41,073 nucleotides of DNA from Candidatus Blackburnbacteria bacterium RIFCSPHIGHO2_12_FULL_44_25 (GCA_001816455.1 MHCB01000009.1:1-41073); one strand, 5' to 3'. Positions 23,628-30,920 are shown, counted from the stretch's first letter. Notes: generated by a model not told the origin, from the sequence alone. Numbers and translations are program-made.

Positions 23628-23786
23628 GCCCTACCGATAAAGGGCAGACAGTTTAGAACAATTTCCCTACCAAACTTTTCTAAACAGGGAAAGCAAGTCT
23701 AAGATCAGAATTTGATCCGAGCAGCTTACCCACCTTATTTTTCTAGGGAAAATTTTCTCTAAACAAATGTCCCCGACCGGTAGGGC
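23628..23786 (+). ncRNA. ssrS: Rod-shaped ~159-nt RNA, 6S RNA candidate
   Basis: No open frame of note. The ends pair, GCCCTACCG (23628-23636) with CGGTAGGGC (23778-23786). Further in, GTTTAGA (23651-23657) pairs with TCTAAAC (23758-23764) and TTTCCCTA (23662-23669) with TAGGGAAA (23744-23751). The result is a long rod with internal bubbles. An internal copy, CTAAACAGGGAAA (23680-23692), can compete for the same 5' strands, giving an alternative fold. Size, promoter strength and rod shape fit 6S RNA, which binds RNA polymerase, but the conserved bubble could not be checked. The symbol is provisional. Confidence 0.55.
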
Positions 23787-23821
23787 TAGTATATCCAAAA
23801 TCTCCTACTACAGGCCTTCTC

Positions 23822-24646
23822 TCACGCTCGCAGTATCGCCTCAACAACATCCCCAACTGAGTGCGCAGTTATAACTCTGTCCGAAAAATCCCTACCGTCC
23901 CCCGTCGAAGAATCCACACTAAAAGCCTGATCACCATTAATCCAAGCGCCTCGGGCTCCTAACGAAACAGCCGGGAAAATATCCCCCCAATAGTTATCCC
24001 CAATAACAAGAACCCTAGTAGGATCTCTCTCTAAAATAGGAAAATGAGATCGCCATTGATTAGCCTTAGGTTGCCTAACGTCAAAACAAACAACTCCCTT
24101 AAAACACCCCGCCAAACCTGTTCCCCCAAGCTTAATACGCGTCCATTCAGGCGAAGCATGTGTGGCCAACACTAAATTAATCCCACTATCCCGCAAAGCC
24201 GCAACTGTCTCGCGGGCTCCGGGAAAGACATCCGGTATATCTTCCCCATAAACACGCGCCATCCGATCAGACGCCCTGCCAACCTCCTCATCTTTATCAC
24301 CTAAACCAAGATGACGAGCAGTCAAAAGCACACTCAAAAGTGTAACTGGCCGATCTACTGAAAACTGACTTCTCAAACCATGTATATATTTCAAACACTC
24401 CCGCGCAACTTCTTCTGCACTCGCAAAAGAAATCTCCCGCCCCAGAGCCCGGGCCCGATTAAACAAGATCTGCCCCACATCCGAGGTAGCAACTCCAAAC
24501 ACACCCTTAGTACCGACAAGACTATCATCAAAATCACAAAAACAATCCGTAACTCCCCACGCAGAAAATTTCTCCTTCAACTCAAATCCCATCAACTCTC
24601 TCCCTCTCAGGTCTTCATACCATCTAAGAACCCGTTCTGCAGCCAT
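23822..24646 (-). CDS. HAD-superfamily hydrolase
   Basis: 274 residues. Motif I is FCDFDDSLV (Asp-x-Asp nucleophile pair), motif II LATHAS, motif III Lys in RQPKAN and motif IV VIGDNYWGDIFPAVSLGA. A helical cap inserted between motifs I and II (about residues 55-150) is of the C1 type. Probably a small-molecule phosphatase; substrate unknown. The ATG is about nine bases after TAGAAT, so there is almost no leader. Confidence 0.88.
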   Translation of the reverse strand: MAAERVLRWYEDLRGRELMGFELKEKFSAWGVTDCFCDFDDSLVGTKGVFGVATSDVGQILFNRARALGREISFASAEEVARECLKYIHGLRSQFSVDRPVTLLSVLLTARHLGLGDKDEEVGRASDRMARVYGEDIPDVFPGARETVAALRDSGINLVLATHASPEWTRIKLGGTGLAGCFKGVVCFDVRQPKANQWRSHFPILERDPTRVLVIGDNYWGDIFPAVSLGARGAWINGDQAFSVDSSTGDGRDFSDRVITAHSVGDVVEAILRA

Positions 24647-24734
24647 ATGGAAAGTATTCTACCAGAAGCCACCAAAACCAAAAACTGAATTAACACCTCC
24701 GGTTTGGAAAGCTAAAAAATTTGACAAAAAGAAC

Positions 24735-24768
24735 GGCCCCACGTTTCTCAAAAGAGACCCATGGGGCC
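24735..24768 (-). terminator. Nested intrinsic terminator
   Basis: Minus strand GGCCCCA/TGGGGCC with inner TCTC/GAGA, followed by GTTCTTTTTG. Confidence 0.75.
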
Positions 24769-24794
24769 AATCGCGCACACCACAAAGTGACAAC

Positions 24795-25340
24795 TCAGTT
24801 CGCTCGTGGCACCTTCCTTCTCGCCGACAGCACCTTTCTCTGGGCGTGAATGATATTGGCTAGAAACAGCAAGGCACGAGCAGAAATGTCAGACTCCTGC
24901 GCACCCCTGGTGCTTTCCGTATAATACCGCCACATAAAGTAGTGAAACCAGAATGCACGGAGTCCTGAGTTGGTTTCTCTGTCATAGACCATAACCTCCT
25001 CAAATGCCTGCTCCATCTCACTGGTCATCTTCGCCCGCTCAACGCCAGCCATCCCAACCAGAAATTGTTCACTAGTTGCTTGACTGACCACAGGCACGGA
25101 CTGCCCTTGACCAGAGGTGAGCGACAGAATGGTGTAGTACATCAGCGCCCAACCAGCAGCGGCAGTCGGGTTAGGCATCCCCACAGAGTGGCTCACCACT
25201 ACAGGCACCAAAACCGGATTTTCCCTATTGAGAAGCTTGAATCCCCCCTGAACAAACCCTGATGGGTCTGCCACATATGCTTCCATAACAGCAACCCACA
25301 TACCACCAAGCTCGTCTTCGACAGGTTCGCTCGCAACCAC
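24795..25340 (-). CDS. Unplaced protein (181 residues)
   Basis: The start is placed at GTG 25340, which follows TTGGAG at SD distance; a TTG four codons earlier is the alternative. The protein is largely soluble and helical in its second half (MTSEMEQAFEEVMVYDRE, then FWFHYFMWRYYTEST), ending in a basic tail RKVLSARRKVPRAN. The middle has a hydrophobic AAAGWALMYYTILSL. It has its own promoter (25412-25440), a 65-base leader and a nested terminator, so it belongs to the SD-led orphan class. Confidence 0.65.
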   Translation of the reverse strand: MVASEPVEDELGGMWVAVMEAYVADPSGFVQGGFKLLNRENPVLVPVVVSHSVGMPNPTAAAGWALMYYTILSLTSGQGQSVPVVSQATSEQFLVGMAGVERAKMTSEMEQAFEEVMVYDRETNSGLRAFWFHYFMWRYYTESTRGAQESDISARALLFLANIIHAQRKVLSARRKVPRAN

Positions 25341-25411
25341 GACTAACTCCAATCAACGTGCTTTGCCATAAACCCCTCATAGCAAACGTCGGTTCGCTCC
25401 AACGATACAGT

Positions 25412-25440
25412 ATTATAACAGTCTTAGGCACATAAATCAA
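25412..25440 (-). promoter_or_regulatory. Promoter of the 24795-25340 gene
   Basis: Minus strand TTGATT, 17 bases, TATAAT. Confidence 0.75.
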
Positions 25441-25441
25441 A

Positions 25442-25723
25442 CTATGGGGCTTGCCGAAAAAACTCTTTAAAGCCTTCAAAATACGGATACTCATGGCCCT
25501 CTCGTGGTTTAGAAACAACTTTTATGTCAGGGTTCAAGGAATGTACAAATTTTTCCATACTCATACTCGCAACGTTAGTACTCCCAAACATGGTTGGAAC
25601 CAATCCAATTGAATTAAACGAACTCCTGTCAGGCACCATAATTTCAACCTTGACATTTTGGCTCAGTATATTAATCTTAAAAAGAGATGGGTGATCTTCA
25701 AACCTTTTATCTAATTGCTGCAA
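25442..25723 (-). pseudogene. Probable C-terminal remnant of a larger protein
   Basis: A 93-codon frame directly preceded by a stop and with no good start (only TTG). Residues such as VKVEIMVPDRSSFNSIG and KPREGHEYPYFEGFKEFF read like the last third of an alpha/beta-hydrolase-type enzyme (Asp then Gly-His), but the nucleophile half is missing. It overlaps the 25687 frame on the other strand. Likely a decaying fragment. Confidence 0.4.
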
Positions 25724-25812
25724 TCATGGTTTTGGCTATCGCCATAGTTGCAGCCCCCTCGGTATGGAAAAGATCAGGAAAAGGACGGAAGCGCAAGAAG
25801 AAAAACAAATAA
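25687..25812 (+). CDS. Short single-pass membrane protein with Lys/Arg tail
   Basis: 41 residues: a short N-terminus (MGDLQTF), one helix (residues 8-25, YLIAAIMVLAIAIVAA) and a strongly basic tail with 10 Lys/Arg in the last 13 residues. Only AAAGAG precedes the ATG, so the start is not decided by an SD. The helix plus polybasic tail is unlikely in a chance frame. It could be an anchor that binds RNA, DNA or lipid on the cytoplasmic side. Function unknown. Confidence 0.45.
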   Translation: MGDLQTFYLIAAIMVLAIAIVAAPSVWKRSGKGRKRKKKNK

Positions 25813-25901
25813 CTCCACGTAGAAACCTCGGGATAACTAGACCCATCGGAGGTAAAAAGCAAAAAGTAGATTTGTCTTTCATTTGCTGTAAAGTATTAAA
25901 G

Positions 25902-26546
25902 ATGGGGAAACAGATCAGTGTCAAACAGGTTATCCTCACTTCCTTCTTTGTAGACTTCCTGGATATTGCAGTAAACATCTTCGTTGCCCTTATTACCGGA
26001 AGTGTCGTAATGCTCGCAGAACTTCTCCAGGGAGTCTCCGACTTAATCGCCTCAGGTTTACTACTGATCGGCCTTAGAAGGCCAAAAAGGGAAGCAGCCC
26101 TTTGGACTTTGGGATCAGCAATAGTAATGCTAACTCTTGCCTCTTCGTTATCTTTTTACTTCGGTCTAAAGAGGTTCCAGAATCCGCAAGAAATCACCAA
26201 TCTCCCCTTTGCCTACACGGGCCTTCTTATTGGCCTCGTCTCCAATAGTTATGCCTTTCTCTTAAGCGCAAAACGAATTCTAAAAGGAAAGACATTTTCC
26301 GCCTTACCAAAAGCATTCAAAAACTCAAGGCTCATAATGACCAAAAACACATTTGTCTTGGACCTTATGGGAGCAAGCGCTGCCCTTGTGGGTTTGATTG
26401 CGCTAATCCTTTACCAGACTTTAGGAGAAATAAAATTCGACGGACTTGGCGCCATGGGCATAGGAACAATCCTGGCCCTACTATCTTTAAACCTGATTCT
26501 AAACATCAAAAACAAAAAGGGGAAAGTTGCAAACAAAGAAGTTTAA
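25902..26546 (+). CDS. Cation diffusion facilitator-type transporter, truncated form
   Basis: 214 residues. Start at ATG 25902, because upstream in-frame residues are unrelated hydrophilic sequence. Six predicted helices in CDF order; helix 2 has the AELLQGVSDLIASGLLLIGLR signature and helix 5 the Asp-containing FVLDLMGASAALVG. CDF proteins exchange Zn, Fe or Mn for protons. The usual cytoplasmic C-terminal domain is absent. Some of the usual metal ligands (His/Asp pair in helix 2) are replaced, so metal transport is uncertain. Confidence 0.75.
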   Translation: MGKQISVKQVILTSFFVDFLDIAVNIFVALITGSVVMLAELLQGVSDLIASGLLLIGLRRPKREAALWTLGSAIVMLTLASSLSFYFGLKRFQNPQEITNLPFAYTGLLIGLVSNSYAFLLSAKRILKGKTFSALPKAFKNSRLIMTKNTFVLDLMGASAALVGLIALILYQTLGEIKFDGLGAMGIGTILALLSLNLILNIKNKKGKVANKEV

Positions 26547-27115
26547 GCAGGTTTTCTTATCCGATACACAATATGTCCTCTTCTTTTTCTTACCTCGTTC
26601 ATTTGAAGATGATGCTCTTTGCCTACCCTGGGAACCAATCGATTCAACGCGCTTACTACAACCATCCAATACTCACCGCCGGGATTAAGCAAACTATATG
26701 GCTCTAAAATAAACTCTTCGGCAATAGCCTCATCTCCAATTTTCGCTGGAATGTTGGAAACAACCAAATCAAAGTTTTTCTCCTTTACTGCTTCCGTCCC
26801 AACACTCCCAATAGCCACCGCATTAGTTATATTGTTTTTTGCGATATTGAAATTGGTATACTGCACAGCCAAAAGATCCCGGTCAAGCATGGTAATTTCT
26901 GCTTGTGGATTGGTTTTAGCCAACATTATCCCCAAAGGTCCATAACCACAGCCAATATCGAGTATACTTTTCGGATTATTGGGAACTATGGATCGGATTA
27001 ATATATCCGTACCATGATCAATGTCAAAAGTTGAAAACAACGTATTTGCTATCGCAAACGTAAATTCTTGCTTTGCAAAAACATACGTTATTTCCTTCTT
27101 AAAATAGGCGTCCAT
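26543..27115 (-). CDS. Class I SAM methyltransferase, RsmC-like
   Basis: 190 residues. The SAM-binding motif is SILDIGCGYGPLGIMLA, followed by ITMLDRDLLAVQYTNFN. The catalytic motif, normally NPPF/Y, is here SNIPAKIG. This matches the small MTS-domain rRNA guanine methyltransferase group. TACAAT with upstream TGT lies six bases before the ATG, so the mRNA should be leaderless. The stop overlaps the transporter stop by 4 bases, convergent. Confidence 0.88.
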   Translation of the reverse strand: MDAYFKKEITYVFAKQEFTFAIANTLFSTFDIDHGTDILIRSIVPNNPKSILDIGCGYGPLGIMLAKTNPQAEITMLDRDLLAVQYTNFNIAKNNITNAVAIGSVGTEAVKEKNFDLVVSNIPAKIGDEAIAEEFILEPYSLLNPGGEYWMVVVSALNRLVPRVGKEHHLQMNEVRKRRGHIVYRIRKPA

Positions 27116-27280
27116 GCGTAGATTGTAACAAATTTGATTTTCAAATAAGCTGAACCAATTTTAGAAGAACCCGCTCCTGGACCAGCAACCGAACGACCTA
27201 AACTAGTCTTCAGAAAACCAGCAGCCTCCGAACGCCCCCGCTTGGTATTGAAGAAAAAGCCTTAACTCAATCATTAACAA

Positions 27281-27697
27281 TTACTCTCCTGCTAACTGAA
27301 ATTTCTGTTTAGTAAAGAAATCGTCAAATGAAAAGATCACTCTTGTGTTAAATTTTATGGCTGTTTCAATTACTATGCAATCAAAAATAGTATTCTTTTT
27401 AGAAACAGTTTTTTCAAACCTGATACTGGCCTGTCGTTGAACTAACTCGTCTATAAATTCTACCGTAAAAGTTCCTGCTTGATATTGTCTGTTAATTAAA
27501 TGAGCTTTTTCCGGTAGGTTTTTTGCTCTTTTTAGAGCTGTTATAGCTTCCAAGATAGCAGTATTGGGATATATAATCTCGTATTTCTGGGCTGTTAAAA
27601 ATTCGACTGCTTTCTTAGCTCTAGTGTGATTAGAATCTTCTTCATATACTAAAGCAATTAAAGCATCGGCATCGCCAATAGCAATTTTAACGCTCAC
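27281..27697 (-). CDS. PIN-domain toxin
   Basis: 138 residues. PIN-nuclease acidic residues are spaced as expected: IGDADALIAL, an LEAITALKRA helix, DCIVIETA and FSFDDFF. It should cleave RNA using Mg2+ or Mn2+. The start is GTG 27697, overlapping the antitoxin stop by 11 bases with GGAGG upstream; longer forms from 27748 would begin inside the antitoxin without an SD. Confidence 0.88.
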   Translation of the reverse strand: MSVKIAIGDADALIALVYEEDSNHTRAKKAVEFLTAQKYEIIYPNTAILEAITALKRAKNLPEKAHLINRQYQAGTFTVEFIDELVQRQASIRFEKTVSKKNTIFDCIVIETAIKFNTRVIFSFDDFFTKQKFQLAGE

Positions 27698-27956
27698 TTT
27701 TCTTTTTTCCTCCCCAAGCATAATAATCGTGGTTTTCAGAGACATCATTAGGAGTACCTGGTTTGGTAGGCATTTGCTCTGCTAATTTAGCCAAATTTAG
27801 CAAAGCTTGGGCAGAAGAAGTAGGAGGGTAGATCCTCTTTAAACCCTCGTCTATTGCCTCCCTAATTAAATCAGCCTCTACTTTTCGCTTAGCTTTAGCG
27901 GCTAAACCTATTCTTTGTTTGGTTTCATCGGTAATATGCACACTAATTCTTTGCAT
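27687..27956 (-). CDS. Ribbon-helix-helix antitoxin
   Basis: 89 residues. The N-terminal ISVHITDETKQRIGLAA strand-helix and AKRKVEADLIREAIDEGLK helix form an RHH DNA-binding fold; the C-terminal part would neutralise the PIN toxin. It should bind the palindrome at 27970-27986 in its own promoter. The ATG is the predicted +1 position (leaderless). Confidence 0.88.
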   Translation of the reverse strand: MQRISVHITDETKQRIGLAAKAKRKVEADLIREAIDEGLKRIYPPTSSAQALLNLAKLAEQMPTKPGTPNDVSENHDYYAWGGKKKSER

Positions 27957-27962
27957 GCTTAT

Positions 27963-27990
27963 ATAATATCATACGTATTACGTATGTCAA
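27963..27990 (-). promoter_or_regulatory. TA promoter with palindromic operator in the spacer
   Basis: Minus strand TTGACA (27985-27990), 16 bases, TATTAT (27963-27968), six bases, ATG. The perfect palindrome CATACGT-AAT-ACGTATG (27970-27986) fills the spacer, the expected place for autorepression. Confidence 0.75.
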
Positions 27991-28084
27991 TAGTGAGTTT
28001 GGCAGAGCTACCAAGACTCGCCCTCCGGTTCCTACTGGAGCTCTGAAGATAGGCCACCCTAGCCCAAGTTAGAACTTATTACAT

Positions 28085-28363
28085 TTATGCTTGAGGTCTG
28101 TAAGCATCGGGAAAGGCTTCCTGCAACCTTCTACCTAATTCTTCTATCATTGAATTATCTCCTGATTTTTCAGCCCTGCGGTTGAGTTCTGCGTCCATCT
28201 TTGAGGCGATATTCAAATTTCCTTTCCAGGCGTCTTGCGTCATTGCTTGTCTTGTGTCTCTTACGGCTCCGATAATGCCAGCCATAAGCTCTTCGTCTGT
28301 CAGGGATCTAGTAGAAGTATGAGTCTCGGTTTTGTAGAGTGTATCGAGTTCTGAATTCGCCAT
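28085..28363 (-). CDS. Unplaced small helical protein
   Basis: 92 residues, hydrophilic and helical (TDEELMAGIIGAVRDTRQAM, SKMDAELNRRAEKSG, IEELGRRLQEAFPDAY). No signal peptide or metal site. No SD. It lies between the RHH/PIN module and tRNA-Gly. Family not recognised. Confidence 0.6.
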   Translation of the reverse strand: MANSELDTLYKTETHTSTRSLTDEELMAGIIGAVRDTRQAMTQDAWKGNLNIASKMDAELNRRAEKSGDNSMIEELGRRLQEAFPDAYRPQA

Positions 28364-28406
28364 TTGTTGTGAAGTCTATACCTGCGCTAACAGAAAGTCC
28401 AGAGTG

Positions 28407-28425
28407 ATGCAGGGGTGGAAAGAAT
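28407..28425. repeat. 19-base direct repeat of the tRNA-Gly 3' end
   Basis: ATGCAGGGGTGGAAAGAAT is identical to 28551-28569, which holds the 3' acceptor and T-stem end of tRNA-Gly. Such duplications mark integration sites of mobile elements; only about 125 bases now lie between the copies. Confidence 0.7.
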
Positions 28426-28553
28426 AACGGTCAGTAAACCGATATATTGCGTTTCGTTTCACTACGCAAATATCTAACTCTCAGCAGGGCTGTCAGGATT
28501 CGCCAATTTGTGTCGCGAAGCAAAACAAATTCCGAAGGCACCTGAAAGATATG

Positions 28554-28624
28554 CAGGGGTGGAAAGAATCGAACTTTCGTTATCGGTTTTGGAGACCGAC
28601 GTCCTACCACTGAACGACACCCCT
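28554..28624 (-). tRNA. tRNA-Gly(TCC)
   Basis: Acceptor AGGGGTG/CACCCCT, D-arm GTTCAGTGGTAGGAC, anticodon stem TCGGT/ACCGA with loop CTCCAAA (anticodon TCC), T-arm GAAAG-TTCGATT-CTTTC. CCA is not encoded. TATAAT lies upstream on the minus strand. Confidence 0.9.
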
Positions 28625-28700
28625 AGAACAAACATATTATATCCGAAAAAAACACCTGCTTCCACAAATACTTGCTTTACCTTTCCAAAAACACTTTACC

Positions 28701-28729
28701 TTGACAAAAAGTAAAGCGAATGTTAGATT
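28701..28729 (+). promoter_or_regulatory. TA promoter, leaderless, with flanking inverted repeat
   Basis: TTGACA (28701-28706), 17 bases, TAGATT (28724-28729), six bases, ATG. CTTTAC and GTAAAG flank the -35 box and may be the operator. Confidence 0.75.
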
Positions 28730-28735
28730 AAAAAT

Positions 28736-29002
28736 ATGCGCATAGTCACAATATCTTCCAAAAATCAGATTACTCTTCCTAAAAAAGATCTCGATGAGTT
28801 AGCAATCAAACCCTCGAGCAAGTTGATAGTCGAAAAACAAAAGGGCGGCTTTTTTCTAAGGCCTGTTAAGGGTTCAATTGTCCATGAGCTAGCAGGATCC
28901 CTAAAGCCATACGTTGATCCCAAAAAACTTGGTGTTCCTTTTGAAAAAGTGATGAAGGAAACGATAAAAATTGTCACAAAGGACCTCGCAGAAAACCATT
29001 AA
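28736..29002 (+). CDS. AbrB/MazE-type antitoxin
   Basis: 88 residues with an N-terminal SpoVT-AbrB swapped-hairpin domain (IVTISSKNQITLPKKDLDELAI, SKLIVEKQKGGFFLRPV). A C-terminal tail should bind the following PIN toxin. The ATG coincides with the predicted transcription start. It overlaps or abuts the toxin gene. Confidence 0.88.
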   Translation: MRIVTISSKNQITLPKKDLDELAIKPSSKLIVEKQKGGFFLRPVKGSIVHELAGSLKPYVDPKKLGVPFEKVMKETIKIVTKDLAENH

Positions 29003-29381
29003 AAAAGCCTACTTAGACACCAACTTCATTCTACGACTTTCTCTGGAAGACATAGAAAGTCAATATCTTGAGGCAAAAGAGACGCTCAGCGATGTAGAAA
29101 AAGGTAATACCGAAGCCCATTTATCGCTTCTTGTAGTCAATGAGTTTTGTTGGATTAGCGAGAATTATTATAACGTTCCTAGGAAAAAATATATCCCTTG
29201 GCTTATGAAATTTTTACTACTTGATAAAGTAAAAATTGTTGAGGTTAAAAAGGATTTAACAATAAAGGTCTTGAAACTAATGTTAAAGAAGAACTTGGAT
29301 CTTACAGATCTTTACTTATACACCACTCGAGGCAACAAAACCTTGCTTACGTTCGACAAAAAACTTAAAAAGTTACTTTAG
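28971..29381 (+). CDS. PIN-domain toxin
   Basis: PIN fold: KKAYLDTNFILRL (first Asp), LLVVNEFCWI (Glu), LDLTDLYLY and LLTFDKKLKKL (further Asp). The start is unclear. TTG 28971 follows AAGGA and gives 136 residues, but the family normally begins only a few residues before YLDTN. That would need ATT at 28998, which overlaps the antitoxin stop (ATTAA). Both are compatible with translational coupling. Confidence 0.85.
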   Translation: MSQRTSQKTIKKAYLDTNFILRLSLEDIESQYLEAKETLSDVEKGNTEAHLSLLVVNEFCWISENYYNVPRKKYIPWLMKFLLLDKVKIVEVKKDLTIKVLKLMLKKNLDLTDLYLYTTRGNKTLLTFDKKLKKLL

Positions 29382-29546
29382 CTTCTGTGTTTCCTTGTGC
29401 TCAGTAGCGCGTCTACAGTACTTGCAGTATTTCTTCAATACAAGTTTTTCCTCTGTGTTAGTTTTGTTTTTCTCGGTTATATAATTTTGAGATTTACAAA
29501 CAGAGCAAACAAGCCCAAAAAGTTGTCGAGCGCCTTTCTTAGCCAT
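29373..29546 (-). CDS. rpmG: Ribosomal protein bL33
   Basis: 57 residues with the four-Cys zinc form: CSVCKSQNY and KYCKYCRRATEHKE. The start at MAKKGARQ fits the family; a longer in-frame extension does not. TATACT lies nine bases upstream. It overlaps the 3' end of the PIN toxin on the other strand by 9 bases. Confidence 0.93.
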   Translation of the reverse strand: MAKKGARQLFGLVCSVCKSQNYITEKNKTNTEEKLVLKKYCKYCRRATEHKETQKLK

Positions 29547-29570
29547 CAGGAGCAAAGTATACCTAAAAAT

Positions 29571-29604
29571 GTCATTGCGAGCAAACGAAGTGAGCGCGGC
29601 AATC
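29571..29604. repeat. REP-like element (TCATTGCGAGC...GCGCGGCAATC)
   Basis: Imperfect palindrome of the TCATTGCGAG/GCAATC kind known from many bacterial intergenic regions, located between rpmG and the tRNA cluster. Confidence 0.6.
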
Positions 29605-29638
29605 CACAAAGACTTACCTCAGAGCCACAGTTTTCTGC

Positions 29639-29644
29639 TACAAT
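29639..29644 (+). promoter_or_regulatory. Extended -10 promoter of the tRNA cluster
   Basis: TGC-TACAAT, nine bases before the first tRNA. Confidence 0.55.
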
Positions 29645-29652
29645 AAGGCGTT

Positions 29653-29726
29653 GCCGAGGTAGCTCAGTGGCCTAGAGCAGCGGTTTTGTAACCCGCAGGT
29701 CGGTGGTTCAAATCCACTCCTCGGCT
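29653..29726 (+). tRNA. tRNA-Thr(TGT)
   Basis: Acceptor GCCGAGG/CCTCGGC, anticodon loop TTTGTAA (TGT), T-loop TTCAAAT. The last anticodon-stem pair is a T-C mismatch. CCA is not fully encoded. Confidence 0.92.
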
Positions 29727-29731
29727 CACGT

Positions 29732-29817
29732 GGCGCGGTAGCGAAGTGGTCAAACGCAGTTGACTGTAAATCAACCGGCATACGCCTTCGGGGGTTCGAG
29801 TCCCTCCCGCGCCACCA
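29732..29817 (+). tRNA. tRNA-Tyr(GTA)
   Basis: Acceptor GGCGCGG/CCGCGCC, anticodon stem GTTGA/TCAAC with loop CTGTAAA (GTA), long variable arm, T-loop TTCGAGT and encoded CCA. Confidence 0.93.
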
Positions 29818-29820
29818 AAT

Positions 29821-29892
29821 GCCGACATGGCTCAATGGTAAAGCATCCCCTTGGTAAGGGGAAGATCGTGAGTTCGATTCTCACTGTCGGCT
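29821..29892 (+). tRNA. tRNA-Thr(GGT)
   Basis: Acceptor GCCGACA/TGTCGGC, anticodon stem TCCCC/GGGGA with loop TTGGTAA (GGT), T-loop TTCGATT. Three bases separate it from tRNA-Tyr. Confidence 0.93.
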
Positions 29893-30096
29893 CTAGATTG
29901 TGGATTCAATGGCGCTCCTCGTCATATACGATAAAGTCCACTTTAATACGAGGTAAGCCATATCGGTCTGCTGACCGTTATTCCCACCTTGGGCTCAAGA
30001 ATTCAAAGTTCACAGAACTCAAGGTTCCTCCTGGATTCCTACGGCGCTCCTCGCTATACAAACAAAGTTCACAAAGTGCAGCGTATAATACGCACC

Positions 30097-30624
30097 ATGA
30101 GTCCAGAAATGGGTAAAGGAAGTGCAGAAAGATCATTGGAGAGACCCGAACACATTATTTGTGAAGATTGTGGTCGGAGGTTTAACCTACTTCACAGATC
30201 TCACTTAAGAGTTCACGGGTACACTTCCCAGGCAGAATATAGGCAAACGCATAAGATAGACGGAGATGTTCCCCTAAACTCTAAAAGCTATTCGGATTTA
30301 AGAAGGAATATACAAAAACAGCCAGAAAACGCTCAAAGAAGTAGTGAAATGGGAATAAATTGGGGGCTTAGACGAAGGGTAACTTTAGCATTACTAGAAA
30401 GACAGAATCTTTATACACCTAAACGTGCTTCTGAGATTACTCAAATCCCTTTGCAAACAATCCATTCCGCAATAGGAAGGAAAGCTCTGCCATCTATACA
30501 GCTTTGTTTACTTATATCCACAAATAATAGCCTAGCCAACGGAGGTGGAATCGTTAAAGCAGTTACTTTAGAAGATATGTCGGAGTTTGCCCAATCACAT
30601 AGGCCAAAGTATCCTAGAAACTAA
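30097..30624 (+). CDS. MucR/Ros-like zinc-finger regulator
   Basis: 175 residues. The zinc-finger segment IICEDCGRRFNLLHRSHLR with later VHGYTSQAEYRQTH matches the MucR/Ros type (Cys-x2-Cys then His pair, followed by an LT-x-EYR-like helix). The C-terminal half has a helix-turn-helix-like KRASEITQIPLQTIHSAIGR. TATAAT (30084-30089) is seven bases before the ATG at 30097, so the mRNA is probably leaderless. Longer forms would start upstream of the promoter. Targets unknown. Confidence 0.8.
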   Translation: MSPEMGKGSAERSLERPEHIICEDCGRRFNLLHRSHLRVHGYTSQAEYRQTHKIDGDVPLNSKSYSDLRRNIQKQPENAQRSSEMGINWGLRRRVTLALLERQNLYTPKRASEITQIPLQTIHSAIGRKALPSIQLCLLISTNNSLANGGGIVKAVTLEDMSEFAQSHRPKYPRN

Positions 30625-30742
30625 AGAGGTTAGGCTCGCTACTACCAACGGGTCTGTGTGCTATTATCCTCATCCCCGCGAGCCCTTCTTGCAAACCCCC
30701 TAAAACCAGAGTACATTTTAACTAATGGGTCCCGTCAGGTAC

Positions 30743-30771
30743 TTGACTTTAAGACCAGAATATAGTACTAT
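30743..30771 (+). promoter_or_regulatory. Promoter followed at once by a terminator
   Basis: TTGACT (30743-30748), 17 bases, TACTAT (30766-30771). The predicted start (about 30778) is only some 40 bases before the end of the terminator at 30791-30819. Confidence 0.65.
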
Positions 30772-30790
30772 AGGTTCAGTTTGTAGTAAA

Positions 30791-30819
30791 GTGCACAGAT
30801 TGTAGTGCACTCCTTTTTT
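30791..30819 (+). terminator. Leader terminator
   Basis: AGTGCAC...GTGCACT hairpin followed by CC and six T. Confidence 0.7.
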
Positions 30820-30920
30820 GCATATTTTTCAATACTTGTGCAAAAAAGCTTTACTGTTGCGTAGTTTCCTAAACGAAGCATACAGCAAGGTTCCGAAACG
30901 AAAGTTTCGGGTTCTTATCC
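30814..30920 (+). ncRNA. Conserved structured leader element, copy A
   Basis: TTTTTTGCA pairs with TGCAAAAAA. A second helix is CTGT-TGC with GCA-T-ACAG, enclosing GTTT/AAAC. A third hairpin, CCGAAAC-GAAA-GTTTCGG, is flanked by GGTTC and GGTTCTTATCC. Copy B at 37783-37891 keeps the unpaired positions but changes both sides of the helices. It precedes the SD of the 30958 gene and may act as a cis-regulator; ligand unknown. Confidence 0.65.

Noticed and set aside
23628-23786. SRP (4.5S) RNA
   Set aside because: CCGAGCAGC looks a little like the SRP domain IV loop, but the symmetric stem and GGAA-type tetraloop are missing; 6S-like is the better fit.
27135-27270. Possible remnant coding frame upstream of the methyltransferase
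   Set aside because: About 50 sense codons on the minus strand (FFNTKRGRSEAAGFLK) but no start and no recognisable family; too weak to list as a pseudogene.
28554-28624. tRNA-Trp(CCA)
   Set aside because: The loop contains CTCCAAA; aligning positions 34-36 gives TCC (Gly), and the CCA lies one base 3'.
29910-30060. Imperfect direct repeat GGCGCTCCTCG...TATAC before the MucR-like gene
   Set aside because: Two loose copies about 140 bases apart without terminal features of an insertion sequence; probably chance or an old duplication.
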